A stretch of 64,000 nucleotides of DNA from Nibrella saemangeumensis (GCF_039541915.1 NZ_BAABHD010000081.1:62001-126000), one strand, 5' to 3'; positions 46,390-55,262 are shown, counted from the first letter of the stretch. The notes: generated by a model not told the origin, from the letters alone. Program-made: numbers and translations.

Positions 46390-46453
46390 GTTTGCTCACG
46401 ATTCTGTTACACTCCTGATAACCAGATAGCTCAGGTCTCGCACTATACTTTGA

Positions 46454-46505
46454 AGACCGGAACCTCATTAAGCAACAGACCTGCCAACCAAGCCGGTCTG
46501 TTTTT
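46454..46505 (+). terminator. Attenuator-like hairpin upstream of the debranching enzyme
   Basis: ACAGACC (46475-46481) pairs with GGTCTGT (46495-46501) and a T run follows, forming a terminator 43 bp before the glgX start. An upstream copy, AAGACCGG at 46454-46460, can compete for the same CCGGTCT, so two exclusive folds are possible. Confidence 0.45.
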
Positions 46506-46547
46506 AGTTTATGCGTAGATACACTTATATATTGGCTAACGCAGATT

Positions 46548-48662
46548 ATGATAAACCATGTAACTTCTCCCAGAGAAGCATCCAATTATACATCCAAACC
46601 CGGCCGGCCCTATCCGCTGGGTGCCACGTATGATGGTCAGGGCGTAAACTTCTCCCTGTTCAGCGAAAACGCTACGGCAGTTTTCCTCTGCCTGTATGAC
46701 CCCAAACACCCCGATAAAGAACTAGCTCGTATCCAGGTAGTCGAGCAAACTGAACACATCTGGCATATTTACCTGGAAGACATTAAACCCGGACTGCTAT
46801 ACGGGTACCGCGTCGATGGACCGTATGAACCGGCGCTGGGTCACTACTTCAACCCCAACAAACTGCTGCTGGACCCGTATGCCCGCGCCATTCACGCCCT
46901 GGTTGTTCACGACGACCGCCAACTGGGCTACGACTACCAGATAGACTCCGACGAGCGGTTTCTTTTTCCCAGCATGGAGGACAGCGGCCCTATCGCGCCC
47001 AAAAGCATAGTAGTCGATCCCGAATTTGACTGGGAGGACGACAAGCGGCCCGACATTCCGATGCATGATTCGGTCATCTACGAGTTGCACGTCAAAGGTT
47101 TTACCCATCAACACCCGACCATTCCCAAAAAACTGCGGGGAACCTATGCCGGTCTGGGTAGTCCTGAAAGTATCGACTACCTGAAAAAACTAGGTGTAAC
47201 AGCCGTAGAACTAATGCCGATCCACCAGTTTACCGATGAAAGCTACTGGGGTTACAACAGCATCGGCTTCTTTGCGCCCCACAACGGCTACTCGGCCTCG
47301 GGTACCATGGGGCAGCAGGTGACGGAATTCAAAGAGATGGTGAAAGCGCTGCACAAGGCCGGCATCGAGGTCATTCTGGATGTGGTGTATAACCATACCG
47401 CCGAAGGCAACCACATGGGCCCTACCCTGTCGCTGAAAGGTATCGACAACCGCTCGTACTACCGGCAGGTAACCGATCAGCTGCAGTTCTTTATGGACTA
47501 TACCGGCACAGGCAATACATTGGACCTGACCAATCCGCGGGCGCTTCAGCTGGTGATGGACAGCCTGCGGTACTGGGTAAGCGAAATGCACGTCGATGGC
47601 TTCCGCTTCGATTTGGCGGCTGCGCTGATCCGGGGCGAAGATATCTCGCAGAGCCTGTCGTCGTTCCTGGACGTGGTGGCGCAGGACCCGGTACTGTGCG
47701 AAGTAAAGCTGATTGCCGAGCCGTGGGACATCCAGTCTTACCACGTGGGTAACTTCCCGGTACGCTGGGCCGAATGGAATGGCCGGTATCGCGACACGGT
47801 TCGGGCTTACTGGAAAGGCGATGAAGGCCAGGCCCACGATCTGGCCTTACGTCTCCTGGGTAGTCCCGATATGTACGGAACCGATGGCCGCTCTCCGGCC
47901 CACAGCGTTAACCTCATTACGGCGCATGATGGCTTTACGCTGAATGATCTGGTCAGCTACAACGAAAAGCATAATGAAGCCAATGGCGAAGACAACCGCG
48001 ACGGTCATAACGACAACCTGAGCTGGAACTGCGGGGTCGAAGGACCAACCAAAGACAAAGACATCCTGGAGCTTCGGGAGCGGCAGAAACGCAATTTCCT
48101 GGCTACTCTCTTTCTGAGCCAGGGGGTCCCGACGCTCGTAATGGGTGATGAGTGCGGCCGCACACAGAACGGCAACAACAACGCTTATAACCAGGACAAC
48201 GAGATCAGCTGGATGAACTGGAGTTGGGACGAGCGCCAGCAGGCTCTGTACGATTTCACCAGCCAGTTGACGGCGCTCCGGCACGAGATACCCCTGTTCC
48301 ACCGTCGGAAGTTCTACGAAAGCGACCAGATCAACTGGCTGCGTCCGGATGGAAAACCGGTTAACGAAGAAACTTTGAATGATCCCGGCACCCGCTGCAT
48401 GGGCCTGTTTATCGAAGGGTCAAAAGTCACGGAGCATGACCCCGAAGGCGTAGATATTGCCAACGATCATCTGCTTTGGATTCTAAACAGCTATTGGGAA
48501 GATGTACCCTTTGTGCTACCCGTTTCAGACAGTAAGAAAAAAAACTGGGACGTTCTGGTAGATACCAATGCCGGACAGGTTCGCCCGGAAACCCAGCCCA
48601 TTGTGGGCGGAACAACATTACCGGTACCAGGACGCTCGGTTCTGCTGCTGCGGGCCGTTTAA
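46548..48662 (+). CDS. glgX: Glycogen debranching enzyme GlgX (GH13 isoamylase type)
   Basis: A 704-residue enzyme that removes alpha-1,6 branches from glycogen or limit dextrin. An N-terminal CBM48 domain (PLGATYDGQGVNFSLFSENA) is followed by a GH13 barrel with nucleophile Asp355 (GFRFDLAAA), acid/base Glu391 (IAEPWD) and Asp461 (TAHDGF). NDLVSYNEKHNEANGEDNRD is the signature of the GlgX/TreX group. No signal peptide, so it is cytoplasmic. It is followed by a strong terminator. Confidence 0.95.
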   Translation: MINHVTSPREASNYTSKPGRPYPLGATYDGQGVNFSLFSENATAVFLCLYDPKHPDKELARIQVVEQTEHIWHIYLEDIKPGLLYGYRVDGPYEPALGHYFNPNKLLLDPYARAIHALVVHDDRQLGYDYQIDSDERFLFPSMEDSGPIAPKSIVVDPEFDWEDDKRPDIPMHDSVIYELHVKGFTHQHPTIPKKLRGTYAGLGSPESIDYLKKLGVTAVELMPIHQFTDESYWGYNSIGFFAPHNGYSASGTMGQQVTEFKEMVKALHKAGIEVILDVVYNHTAEGNHMGPTLSLKGIDNRSYYRQVTDQLQFFMDYTGTGNTLDLTNPRALQLVMDSLRYWVSEMHVDGFRFDLAAALIRGEDISQSLSSFLDVVAQDPVLCEVKLIAEPWDIQSYHVGNFPVRWAEWNGRYRDTVRAYWKGDEGQAHDLALRLLGSPDMYGTDGRSPAHSVNLITAHDGFTLNDLVSYNEKHNEANGEDNRDGHNDNLSWNCGVEGPTKDKDILELRERQKRNFLATLFLSQGVPTLVMGDECGRTQNGNNNAYNQDNEISWMNWSWDERQQALYDFTSQLTALRHEIPLFHRRKFYESDQINWLRPDGKPVNEETLNDPGTRCMGLFIEGSKVTEHDPEGVDIANDHLLWILNSYWEDVPFVLPVSDSKKKNWDVLVDTNAGQVRPETQPIVGGTTLPVPGRSVLLLRAV

Positions 48663-48674
48663 CCAGTATCAGTA

Positions 48675-48712
48675 ACACAACAGGCCGTTCATCAACGAAC
48701 GGCCTGTTGTGT
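48675..48712. terminator. Bidirectional terminator
   Basis: A 16-bp perfect stem (core CAGGCCGTTC) with a 6-base loop lies between the convergent glgX and DUF3891 genes. Confidence 0.85.
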
Positions 48713-48724
48713 TTATATAGGTGT

Positions 48725-49450
48725 TCACCTCTGAAAAGTCCATTCACGCGGCTCTACATCAGCCTCCTGCAGTGCATTGAACAGCTCCTGATCGTCCCGA
48801 AACTGAAGCTGGTTTAGTTTATAGACCTCCACATGCGCCAAAAACTCCGTAGCCTCAAACGGCCAGGGGTCGAGGGTCAGCGTACCGTTTTTTCGTTGCA
48901 AAATGAAATAAGGAGCTTTATCCGGTCCCAGGCTCACCTCAAGCCGACGCTCTTCGGGTGGTACCTGCCCCTGACAGAGAAGAAGCGATAGTGCGTCGCA
49001 CCACTGCAGAAAATCATAAGCATATTCGGCTTCGGCTTTGGTCGCTCCGCATTGTTTCCGCCATTTTTGCTGGTTGTTGCGCTGCTGGTCCAGAAAAGCG
49101 TCCAGATCCAGATCCTTACCGCGTTTTTCTTCATAGAGAAAGGTAGTGTGCATCGACAGCATCAGGGCATTCCACCGGCTTTTTTCCAGCCCAATCCGGA
49201 TCATATTGCGGCACTGTTCTACGGAGTATTCCAGAATCTGAAAATCCATGGGAGCCCCGGCGGCAGTCAGGTGGTTCTGCCCTTCCCAAGAATCCTGGCC
49301 ATCATCGTGTTCGGTGAGCGCCACCAGCGTTTCGTGCCAGTGAACCGGCCGTTTGTCGAACCGCCACTGCAGGGCGATCTGAAAGGCCAGTAACCCGTGC
49401 GCCTGCTGGTGAATAACCTCCCAGCCGGAATTAGTTGAGGAAACAATCAT
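48725..49450 (-). CDS. DUF3891 family protein
   Basis: A 241-residue protein of the DUF3891 family, recognised by an early histidine-rich part (VIHQQAHGLLAFQIALQW), the pair LTEHDDGQDSW and a middle MLSMHTTFLYEEK. The conserved His and Asp residues suggest a metal site of the HD-like kind, but no activity is known to me. Confidence 0.8.
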   Translation of the reverse strand: MIVSSTNSGWEVIHQQAHGLLAFQIALQWRFDKRPVHWHETLVALTEHDDGQDSWEGQNHLTAAGAPMDFQILEYSVEQCRNMIRIGLEKSRWNALMLSMHTTFLYEEKRGKDLDLDAFLDQQRNNQQKWRKQCGATKAEAEYAYDFLQWCDALSLLLCQGQVPPEERRLEVSLGPDKAPYFILQRKNGTLTLDPWPFEATEFLAHVEVYKLNQLQFRDDQELFNALQEADVEPREWTFQR

Positions 49451-49462
49451 AATAAGATCAAT

Positions 49463-49490
49463 AAAAAAGGAGTACCAGAACGGTACCCCT
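49463..49490 (-). terminator. Terminator after flavin-type stress protein gene
   Basis: On the minus strand AGGGGTACC pairs with GGTACTCCT (one wobble) around a 5-base loop, followed by six T. Confidence 0.75.
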
Positions 49491-49532
49491 CCATTTTACC
49501 AGGTTATCAGGGCCCTTGCCGGCACCCTGCTA

Positions 49533-50036
49533 TTAGTTATATACTTTTTTATTCTCGCCTTCCTTATAGGTATCACCCGTTACGGCAGCCCTGGCCATTT
49601 CCATGAGCCGAACCATCCGGCTGGCGTTGGAATCCCAGTATTCGGCCATTTTAGTATCTACACGGATCAAGATCAGGCTCGGATCATCTTTACCGTCCGG
49701 AAACCAGGGCTTGGCAGCCGGCGACCACAGGTCATTAATTTTGTTGCGGTCGTAGATTTCAGTAGCGGTACCCGAGATAGATACATAATCAGCATCACTT
49801 ACATCGGCAAAGCTCACGTTTACCTTGTGTTCATGATGTTCAATCTGATCTGTTTTGGGGGAATCTTTTTTGGTAAAAAACCACAGAGAGCCGTTTTCGT
49901 CGATCTGCATACAGGCCATAGGCCGGCTTACCAGATTACCGTCATCATCAATGGTCGTAAGCATCCCGATCCGGATGTCTTCGATCATCTCCCTGACTTT
50001 CTCCATCTGCGGGTTTTTCTGTTCTTTTGCTTCCAT
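49533..50036 (-). CDS. PNPOx-like general stress protein
   Basis: A 167-residue split-barrel protein of the pyridoxamine-phosphate oxidase-like group (general stress protein 26 type). Typical parts are IGMLTTIDDDGNLVSRPMA near the N-terminus, LWFFTKKDSPKTDQI in the middle and WFPDGKDDPSLILIRV at the end. Such proteins usually bind flavin. It fits the stress-gene setting. Confidence 0.9.
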   Translation of the reverse strand: MEAKEQKNPQMEKVREMIEDIRIGMLTTIDDDGNLVSRPMACMQIDENGSLWFFTKKDSPKTDQIEHHEHKVNVSFADVSDADYVSISGTATEIYDRNKINDLWSPAAKPWFPDGKDDPSLILIRVDTKMAEYWDSNASRMVRLMEMARAAVTGDTYKEGENKKVYN

Positions 50037-50317
50037 AACGCTTTGCTGATTAACCCGGGCCAGTCGGGGCGCCGGGAATAAAAAGAAAACCGGGAAATCC
50101 GGGAGGGTCAGGTCGTTGTTAGTTCATGTTCCGCTTAGATTTCACTCCACAGCTTCCGCAGGTATACAAGACAGCATCCTATACTTTCCGCAACCGCTAA
50201 CTACCAACAACCTATGCTCCCGGATTTCCCGGCTATACCATACTATAAACACCTGGAGCGTTTGAATGGTTTGAGAAGTTTAGGGAATAAAGCCCAACTC
50301 ATTCAAACGCGCCGTAT

Positions 50318-50728
50318 TTAGTTATAAAGAGTTTCGCGCAGATCAATGCCGTAAAACAACGAAGTCGGCGTTGTACTGGGTTTTGCCAGTTCAGAATCCT
50401 GGGCCATATCCAGAATAGATACGCAGCTCCGAATGGTCTGCTGGCACATGGCATGAACCTGCTGGCAGCGTTCAGCGTCGAATTTACACATCTCTTCGGC
50501 GCATTTTTCGCAAATCTCAATGCAGGTTTTGGCTAGTAAACGAGTATTTTCCGAGCCACGAACGTATAACATTGCCACCTGACGGCAGATATCAGCGCAG
50601 TCGAGGTTTAAGAATATACAACGGTACCAGTTTTCGATGTCAGTTGAACGCGAGCACTCTGTTGCACATTCGTCACACAAGGTGGCACAGCTGGTCAGGG
50701 TTTCGTAAATCTCTTTCTTCCAAATCAT
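50318..50728 (-). CDS. Cys-rich four-helix-bundle copper-binding protein
   Basis: A 136-residue protein with regularly spaced Cys residues: CATLCDECATEC in helix 1, CIFLNLDCADIC in helix 2, CIEICEKCAEEMC in helix 3 and CQQVHAMCQQTIRSC in helix 4. This matches the DUF326 / Csp family of copper-storing four-helix bundles. It lies 32 bp after the small gene upstream on the same strand, so both are probably one transcript. Confidence 0.9.
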   Translation of the reverse strand: MIWKKEIYETLTSCATLCDECATECSRSTDIENWYRCIFLNLDCADICRQVAMLYVRGSENTRLLAKTCIEICEKCAEEMCKFDAERCQQVHAMCQQTIRSCVSILDMAQDSELAKPSTTPTSLFYGIDLRETLYN

Positions 50729-50760
50729 GGCTCGTCTCCTTTACAATAGTGATGATGAAA

Positions 50761-50976
50761 TTAAAACCTGCGTGGCATGTAGGCTCCGTTCCGGTCCGCA
50801 TCCGTGTAGCTTCGGCGAGCCCACTTACGAGCTTCGTCAATGCTGGTGGAAATGATCTGCTGCTTTTCCAAGCCTCCCCGACTCAATAAGTCGTTGGCTA
50901 TCTCAATAGCCTTAGCCCGCGTTGTGGGGTTAAGGGATCGCATGGCGGCCGGAAAATGGGTTGCACTCCACATCAT
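50761..50976 (-). CDS. Small stress-type protein of the DUF2188/YdaT-like kind
   Basis: A 71-residue basic protein. The stretch MRSLNPTTRAKAIEIANDLL, followed by SIDEARKWARRSY, resembles small cytoplasmic proteins often found beside stress genes, in which a paired segment contains KAIEIANALL. Family assignment is by memory of that pattern and is tentative. It is upstream of and probably co-transcribed with the copper-binding protein. Confidence 0.7.
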   Translation of the reverse strand: MMWSATHFPAAMRSLNPTTRAKAIEIANDLLSRGGLEKQQIISTSIDEARKWARRSYTDADRNGAYMPRRF

Positions 50977-51008
50977 AGTCTTGTTGCTTACAGGTCTGCT
51001 AATCCTAA

Positions 51009-51025
51009 TGAGATAATTATGCCAG
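51009..51025 (-). promoter_or_regulatory. Sigma-54-like element CTGGCAT-N5-TCTCA
   Basis: On the minus strand CTGGCAT fits YTGGYAY and GG is followed after 10 bases by TC, where sigma-54 promoters have GC. It lies 47 bp before the small gene at 50976. Confidence 0.4.
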
Positions 51026-51163
51026 CCGCCAACGGCTGTGCAAAAAAAGTTAAACTTAAAATCAAGTATTTGGCTATCAATAAATTGCGCAGATCCTAAA
51101 CCTTTAAATAAGACTCGACTCCTATAAACGTATATGCTGCCCGTTGTGGAAAAAGTGGGGTGG

Positions 51164-51183
51164 CTGTGTAGGAATTTACACAG
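51164..51183. promoter_or_regulatory. Dyad CTGTGTA-GGAATT-TACACAG
   Basis: A perfect 7-bp inverted repeat with 6-base spacer about 190-205 bp before the gene at 50976. It contains, on the minus strand, AATTCCTACA, close to the half-site seen upstream of other stress genes, and 15 bases further in, TTTCCACAACG, which also occurs at 57607-57617. Confidence 0.45.
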
Positions 51184-51198
51184 TATAAAAACGACAAA

Positions 51199-51218
51199 AG
51201 CCGGTCTTTTGACCGGCT
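51199..51218 (-). terminator. Terminator after coiled-coil protein gene
   Basis: AGCCGGTC-TTTT-GACCGGCT is a perfect 8-bp stem; on the minus strand it is followed by a T-rich tract, 58 bp after the stop codon at 51276. Confidence 0.75.
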
Positions 51219-51275
51219 CAGTATCAGCGGGAATCAGGTTCCTGTATGGGGGATCAAAGGGGTAAGTAAGGTAGA

Positions 51276-51869
51276 CTAACGGGCAACCTGTTCAGATACC
51301 TGGCTGATGCGCTCATCCGTGGCGTGAATAGCGTTGCTGATTCGGACCTTTACCTTTTCCCAGTTATCCCGTCTGGCGGAACTTATGGACTTAAGCTGGG
51401 TGCTTAATTTAGCCCGTTCGTACCGCAGTTCGCTGATAGCACGCTGGCATCGGGTGCGTACATCCGGGCCGGCACCGTCAATTTCACCTTTTAACTCGTC
51501 GATTTTTGTTTCAATAGCGTCAATCTCTGCTTTCACATTCTTGCGCAGCTCCTCTCGTTCGGAATCCCAGCTTGTGGCATCCTCCTGCGATTCTTCAAAT
51601 GGCTGATCCGTGCTTTCAACCGGCCCCTCCTGGTCATTCTGCGCTACCTCCGGAGCTTGTTCCTGAGTTTCTGACCCAGGTGTCGTTTTCGGCCGCGGCT
51701 TAATCCGAACCGACTTTTCGGCCGCCCTGCCTTCCGTTGTGGCATCCTGCGGCTTTTCCTGAACAGTGGCCGCCTGCTGATCGGCCGGCGAATCACAACT
51801 GAACTGCATAAATCCACTTATGCAGCTTACCCCCAACACAACCAGCGAAATCTTAATTGGCGTTCTCAT
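51276..51869 (-). CDS. Envelope protein with coiled coil, hypothetical
   Basis: A 197-residue protein. The N-terminal hydrophobic stretch KISLVVLGVSCISGFMQFSC ends in a possible lipobox, although the residue at -3 is not typical. A disordered region rich in Gln, Glu and Thr follows (35-90), then a coiled coil (about 95-195, VKAEIDAIETKIDELKGEI). I do not recognise a family. Confidence 0.7.
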   Translation of the reverse strand: MRTPIKISLVVLGVSCISGFMQFSCDSPADQQAATVQEKPQDATTEGRAAEKSVRIKPRPKTTPGSETQEQAPEVAQNDQEGPVESTDQPFEESQEDATSWDSEREELRKNVKAEIDAIETKIDELKGEIDGAGPDVRTRCQRAISELRYERAKLSTQLKSISSARRDNWEKVKVRISNAIHATDERISQVSEQVAR

Positions 51870-52014
51870 ACCTGTCGAGTCTTACCCTATCCTTAAAATC
51901 CAAGCAATTTACATACTAAACTCCCCGCCACGTATATATATGAACCAAATTTTGGCGCTTTCTAAAAAATACGTTCAGCAAATCGGTCAAGCAAGTTGCT
52001 TATCTATTAAACCT

Positions 52015-52053
52015 GAAAGGGTTACACCTGTTTAGGCATAACCCTTTCTTTTA
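52015..52053. terminator. Hairpin with T tail, orphan on the + strand
   Basis: GAAAGGGTTA (52015-52024) pairs with TAACCCTTTC (52039-52048) and TTTTATTTT follows on the + strand. No + strand gene precedes it; it may serve the kinase gene ending at 52084 on the other strand, though without a T run there. Confidence 0.45.
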
Positions 52054-52083
52054 TTTTGTAGTCAGCAAATAGTTCAATCGAAT

Positions 52084-53562
52084 CTACCTGGGAAAGTTCA
52101 ACCGGAATGCCGTCCCCTGACCAACCTGACTTTCAACCTCAATACTTCCCCGGTGGCTATTGACAATATTCTGGGTGGTGGTTAGTCCAAGCCCCATACC
52201 CCCCTGTTTTCCCGTGAAGAACGGATCAAACAGCCGCTGCCGGTTTTCCTCACTGATGCCACTGCCGTTATCGGAAATGGTGATGCACACCTTATCGTCG
52301 TCTGTACAGCGGGTTCGCACCGTGAGCACGCCTTTGCCTGGCTCCATTGCCTCTACGGCATTGATAAAGATGTTTAGCAAGGCCGTTTTAACCTGCTCGC
52401 GGTCAATCAGAGCCGTACAGTCGTCGGAACCAAAATCGGTAACCAGCTGCATCGACTTCAATTTAAGCCGGTCTGATACCAGTTGCAGCGTTTCCTGCAC
52501 AACCCGGTTAACGTCCTGCGCTTTACGATCCAAGTCGCGGGGCTTCGAGGAATTCAGCATTTCGGTGATTAGTTGCCCAATGCGGTCGACGTTCCGGCGG
52601 ATAATGTCGGTGTACATCGTGTAATAATCGTCATCCGGCGGCAGTTCCTCCCGCAGCTGGTCGAGCGCCAGGCTCAGGTTAGTGAGCGGGTTCCGTACCT
52701 CGTGGGCAATGCTACGGGCAATTTTTCCGGTCATACTCAGCTTCTCAGCAATAATCAGTTCCTGCTGCGCCTTTTTCTGATCGGTAATATCCCGGACAAT
52801 ACCCTGGTACCACTCCGGTTTACCACTTCCATCTTCTACTGCCCAGACAGATACCAGACAGTCCCGCTTCCGGCCCTGCTTGCTGATCAGCACCGTTTCA
52901 AAGTCTTTTACCTGTTCGTATTCCCGCACGTAAAACCGCAGTTTACGGAAATCATCACCGGAGGCAAACAGGCGCAATGCATTTAGCCGCTTGAGTTCCT
53001 CGCGGCTGTAGCCGAGCAGATGCTCGACCGACGGGTTCGCATCCTGAAAACGCAGGTCGCTGTCGGTAACAAAAATAGCATCGATTGACCGCTCAAACAG
53101 AGACCGGTACTTATTCTCCTTTTCGTAGAGTTCGCCTAAAACTTCGGCCTGTTTCAGGGCATAACGAATGCTCCGGCCCAGCAGTTGAGCATCAATGCGC
53201 CCTTTTACCAGATAATCGGCGGCTCCCTTTTCGAGCGCAGAGAGGTCAACGGAGAGATCGTCCTGGCCGGTTAGCAGGATCATGGGGGCCCGGCAACCCG
53301 AGCGGGTAGCCTCCTGGATCAGATCCAGGCCCGTGTTCTCACCTAACCGGTAATCGACCAGATACACATCGTAATTATTCTGACAGACAGCGTCTACAGC
53401 CGCCGGATAGTTATCAACCCAGTCGAGACGGATATTGGCATTTTCTTTCGTGGATACCAGCGTTCGGGTCAATACGTAATCATCTTCGTCATCTTCTACC
53501 AGCAGCACCCTAATCATGTGTTGTTTTTCGCTAACGTCGAGTGGTTTCACTTTAACATTCAT
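52084..53562 (-). CDS. Receiver-PAS-histidine kinase
   Basis: A 492-residue soluble kinase. It starts with a receiver domain (VEDDEDD, Asp70 in VYLVDYRLGE), followed by a PAS domain (about 150-260, FERSIDAIFVTDSDLRFQDANP), a HisKA domain with phospho-acceptor His287 in SIAHEVRNPLTNL and an HATPase domain (GGMGLGLTTTQNIV). Having the receiver first allows it to take phosphate from another kinase. It begins 8 bp after a stand-alone receiver gene, forming an operon. Confidence 0.92.
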   Translation of the reverse strand: MNVKVKPLDVSEKQHMIRVLLVEDDEDDYVLTRTLVSTKENANIRLDWVDNYPAAVDAVCQNNYDVYLVDYRLGENTGLDLIQEATRSGCRAPMILLTGQDDLSVDLSALEKGAADYLVKGRIDAQLLGRSIRYALKQAEVLGELYEKENKYRSLFERSIDAIFVTDSDLRFQDANPSVEHLLGYSREELKRLNALRLFASGDDFRKLRFYVREYEQVKDFETVLISKQGRKRDCLVSVWAVEDGSGKPEWYQGIVRDITDQKKAQQELIIAEKLSMTGKIARSIAHEVRNPLTNLSLALDQLREELPPDDDYYTMYTDIIRRNVDRIGQLITEMLNSSKPRDLDRKAQDVNRVVQETLQLVSDRLKLKSMQLVTDFGSDDCTALIDREQVKTALLNIFINAVEAMEPGKGVLTVRTRCTDDDKVCITISDNGSGISEENRQRLFDPFFTGKQGGMGLGLTTTQNIVNSHRGSIEVESQVGQGTAFRLNFPR

Positions 53563-53570
53563 GCCCTCAA

Positions 53571-53993
53571 TTATTCGGGTAGTTTGACTGTATCAATCCA
53601 GTAGGTCTTCAGTGCGCCCATCATTTCAATCAGCCGGTTGAAATTAAAGGGCTTGGTGATATACGAATTAACGCCCAGATTGTAAGTCCGCAGCACGTCT
53701 TCATCGGCCGATGAGGTAGTCATCACAACAACCGGTAATCGACGCAGACGGGCGTCGGCTTTGATTTCTTCCAAAGCCTGAAAGCCATTTTTCCGGGGCA
53801 TGTTCAAATCCAGAATGATCAGATTGGGCCAGGGTGCGTTGGCTTCGGAGTAAGAACCCTGCTGCTTCAGATAGTCCATCAACTGCTCCCCATCTTCGAC
53901 AAACTGAATGTCCTGTGTATACCCAATGGAGCGTAGCGCCTGCTCCAGAAACATGCGATCGTCTGCGTCGTCGTCGGCAATTAGAATTGTCAT
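53571..53993 (-). CDS. Single-domain response regulator
   Basis: A 140-residue receiver-only protein (Rcp1 type). The acidic patch is IADDDADD and the phospho-acceptor Asp62 lies in IILDLNMPRKNG; the conserved Lys is in SYITKPFNF. No output domain. It lies 8 bp before the receiver-PAS-kinase gene, so the two probably exchange phosphate. I start at 53993 (MTILIADDDADD), where the family begins. Confidence 0.92.
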   Translation of the reverse strand: MTILIADDDADDRMFLEQALRSIGYTQDIQFVEDGEQLMDYLKQQGSYSEANAPWPNLIILDLNMPRKNGFQALEEIKADARLRRLPVVVMTTSSADEDVLRTYNLGVNSYITKPFNFNRLIEMMGALKTYWIDTVKLPE

Positions 53994-54150
53994 TTTAGCT
54001 TGATTACGGAACATGAAGGACATTTAGTTTTCCTGAACGGCCGCTCCTGTCATACGTTACTATACGAGTCCCTATATATGGGCCATTTTACCGTTACTTC
54101 GTAAAAATACAACTATTACGGCAAAAGTGGTAGCCGTCGGCCAATAAGTG

Positions 54151-54177
54151 AAAAGCCAGTTGAATAAACTGGCTTTT
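54151..54177. terminator. Orphan terminator-like hairpin
   Basis: AAAAGCCAGTT pairs perfectly with AACTGGCTTTT around a 5-base loop. Neither flanking gene is read into it, so it may end an unannotated short RNA. Confidence 0.5.
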
Positions 54178-54478
54178 CATCCGGTCAAATATATCCTACT
54201 AACAAAAATAAAATAAATCCTTTTTTAAAAATCTATCCAACAGGCATGTCCCAAATGCTTTTCTAAGAAGCGTCCAGTACAAAACCAGACTAAACCAGTC
54301 GGCACAGATGATGTTACCAGCTAAAAAAAGACGACGAGTGAAAATTTTTTTACTCAAAGTGTAGAAAGCTTTACGCATAAAAATTAATTTTTTCCAATAT
54401 GCGCGGAACTAAACAGGGGTGGCTACCTTGCAATATCCCCCTTATTATGAGCTACTTACCTAAAAGTAAAATACCTTT

Positions 54479-54504
54479 TAATTTTGTTTGGCATGAGATT
54501 GTTA
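54479..54504 (+). promoter_or_regulatory. Overlapping -7 box TAATTTTG and sigma-54-like TTGGCAT
   Basis: TAATTTTG (54479-54486) is a perfect Bacteroidota -7 box; TTGGCAT (54488-54494) fits YTGGYAY with its GG 67 bp before the barrel gene. Both could be used, or the match of one may be chance. Confidence 0.4.
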
Positions 54505-54556
54505 CAACTAACACCGAAGGGTAATTACCTTTCGTAGTCTATCCAACTCAATTCGT

Positions 54557-55207
54557 ATGAAAAAACCGTTCATCAAACTGCTTCTGGCCAGCCTGTTATC
54601 AGCCGGAGGCATGATTGCCACCTCAGACTCAGCTCAGGCACAATCGGCAACGTTCAATACTGTACGTGCCGGTATCAAAGGAGGTTTCAACGCCAGCACG
54701 CTGGATTTACAAAATGTTAACAACCGTAAAGAAGCGTATGGTTTTCACGCAGGTGTATTTGCACAGATTCCAGCCGGCGATTTCTTAGCGATCCAACCGG
54801 AATTACTTTATACCGCTAAGGGCGCTTCGGCCGACTACAACCTGGCTTTCTTTCAGGGACGTAACACGTTTCGGCTCAACTACCTGGAATTGCCAATTCT
54901 GGCTACCTTTAAGGTTGGCCCCAGTGTAGAGCTTCAGGCCGGTCCGTACGGAGCTTACCTGCTCAGCGCCAGGATGAATTCAGAAGGAACATTTGGCTCG
55001 GGCAGCCAGCGTCTGAATACAGCCGATTTTAATAAGTTCGACGTAGGACTTGCTGGTGGAGTAAATATCTATTTTGGCAAGGCATTTCTGGGCCTGCGCT
55101 ACGGCCAGGGTCTTAACAAGATCACGAATACAGACGGTGCCCGTCTGTTCCTCGGCGACGCCCGGAATGCAGTGGGTATGGTTTCGCTCGGGGTAAGTTT
55201 ACGCTAA
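54557..55207 (+). CDS. Outer-membrane beta-barrel protein (PorT/OMP_b-brl type)
   Basis: A 216-residue protein with signal peptide (LASLLSAGGMIATSDSAQAQ). GIKGGFNAST, then repeated amphipathic strands such as FLAIQPELLYTAKGA and LNYLELPILATFKVG, and a terminal GVSLR, match small Bacteroidota outer-membrane barrels. Role unknown, likely envelope-related. It has its own terminator. Confidence 0.9.
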   Translation: MKKPFIKLLLASLLSAGGMIATSDSAQAQSATFNTVRAGIKGGFNASTLDLQNVNNRKEAYGFHAGVFAQIPAGDFLAIQPELLYTAKGASADYNLAFFQGRNTFRLNYLELPILATFKVGPSVELQAGPYGAYLLSARMNSEGTFGSGSQRLNTADFNKFDVGLAGGVNIYFGKAFLGLRYGQGLNKITNTDGARLFLGDARNAVGMVSLGVSLR

Positions 55208-55229
55208 ACTAACTTGCAGGACAGTAAAC

Positions 55230-55262
55230 AAAAAGGCCCCCGGACCAATGCCGGGGGCCTTT
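55230..55262. terminator. Strong terminator after barrel gene
   Basis: AAAAGGCCCCCGG pairs with CCGGGGGCCTTTT around a 7-base loop, 23 bp after the stop. Confidence 0.9.

Larger units (their letters stand above)
53994..54556. other. Intergenic region
   Basis: About 560 bp without a gene. It holds a hairpin at 54151-54177, a TGTAGAA half-site at 54360-54366, a TAATTTTG -7 box at 54479-54486 and a sigma-54-like TTGGCAT at 54488-54494. Confidence 0.5.

Noticed and set aside
49469..49489. CTGGTAC as another sigma-54-like element before the DUF3891 gene
   Set aside because: It is one arm of the terminator of the upstream stress gene and lies only 25 bp before the start codon.
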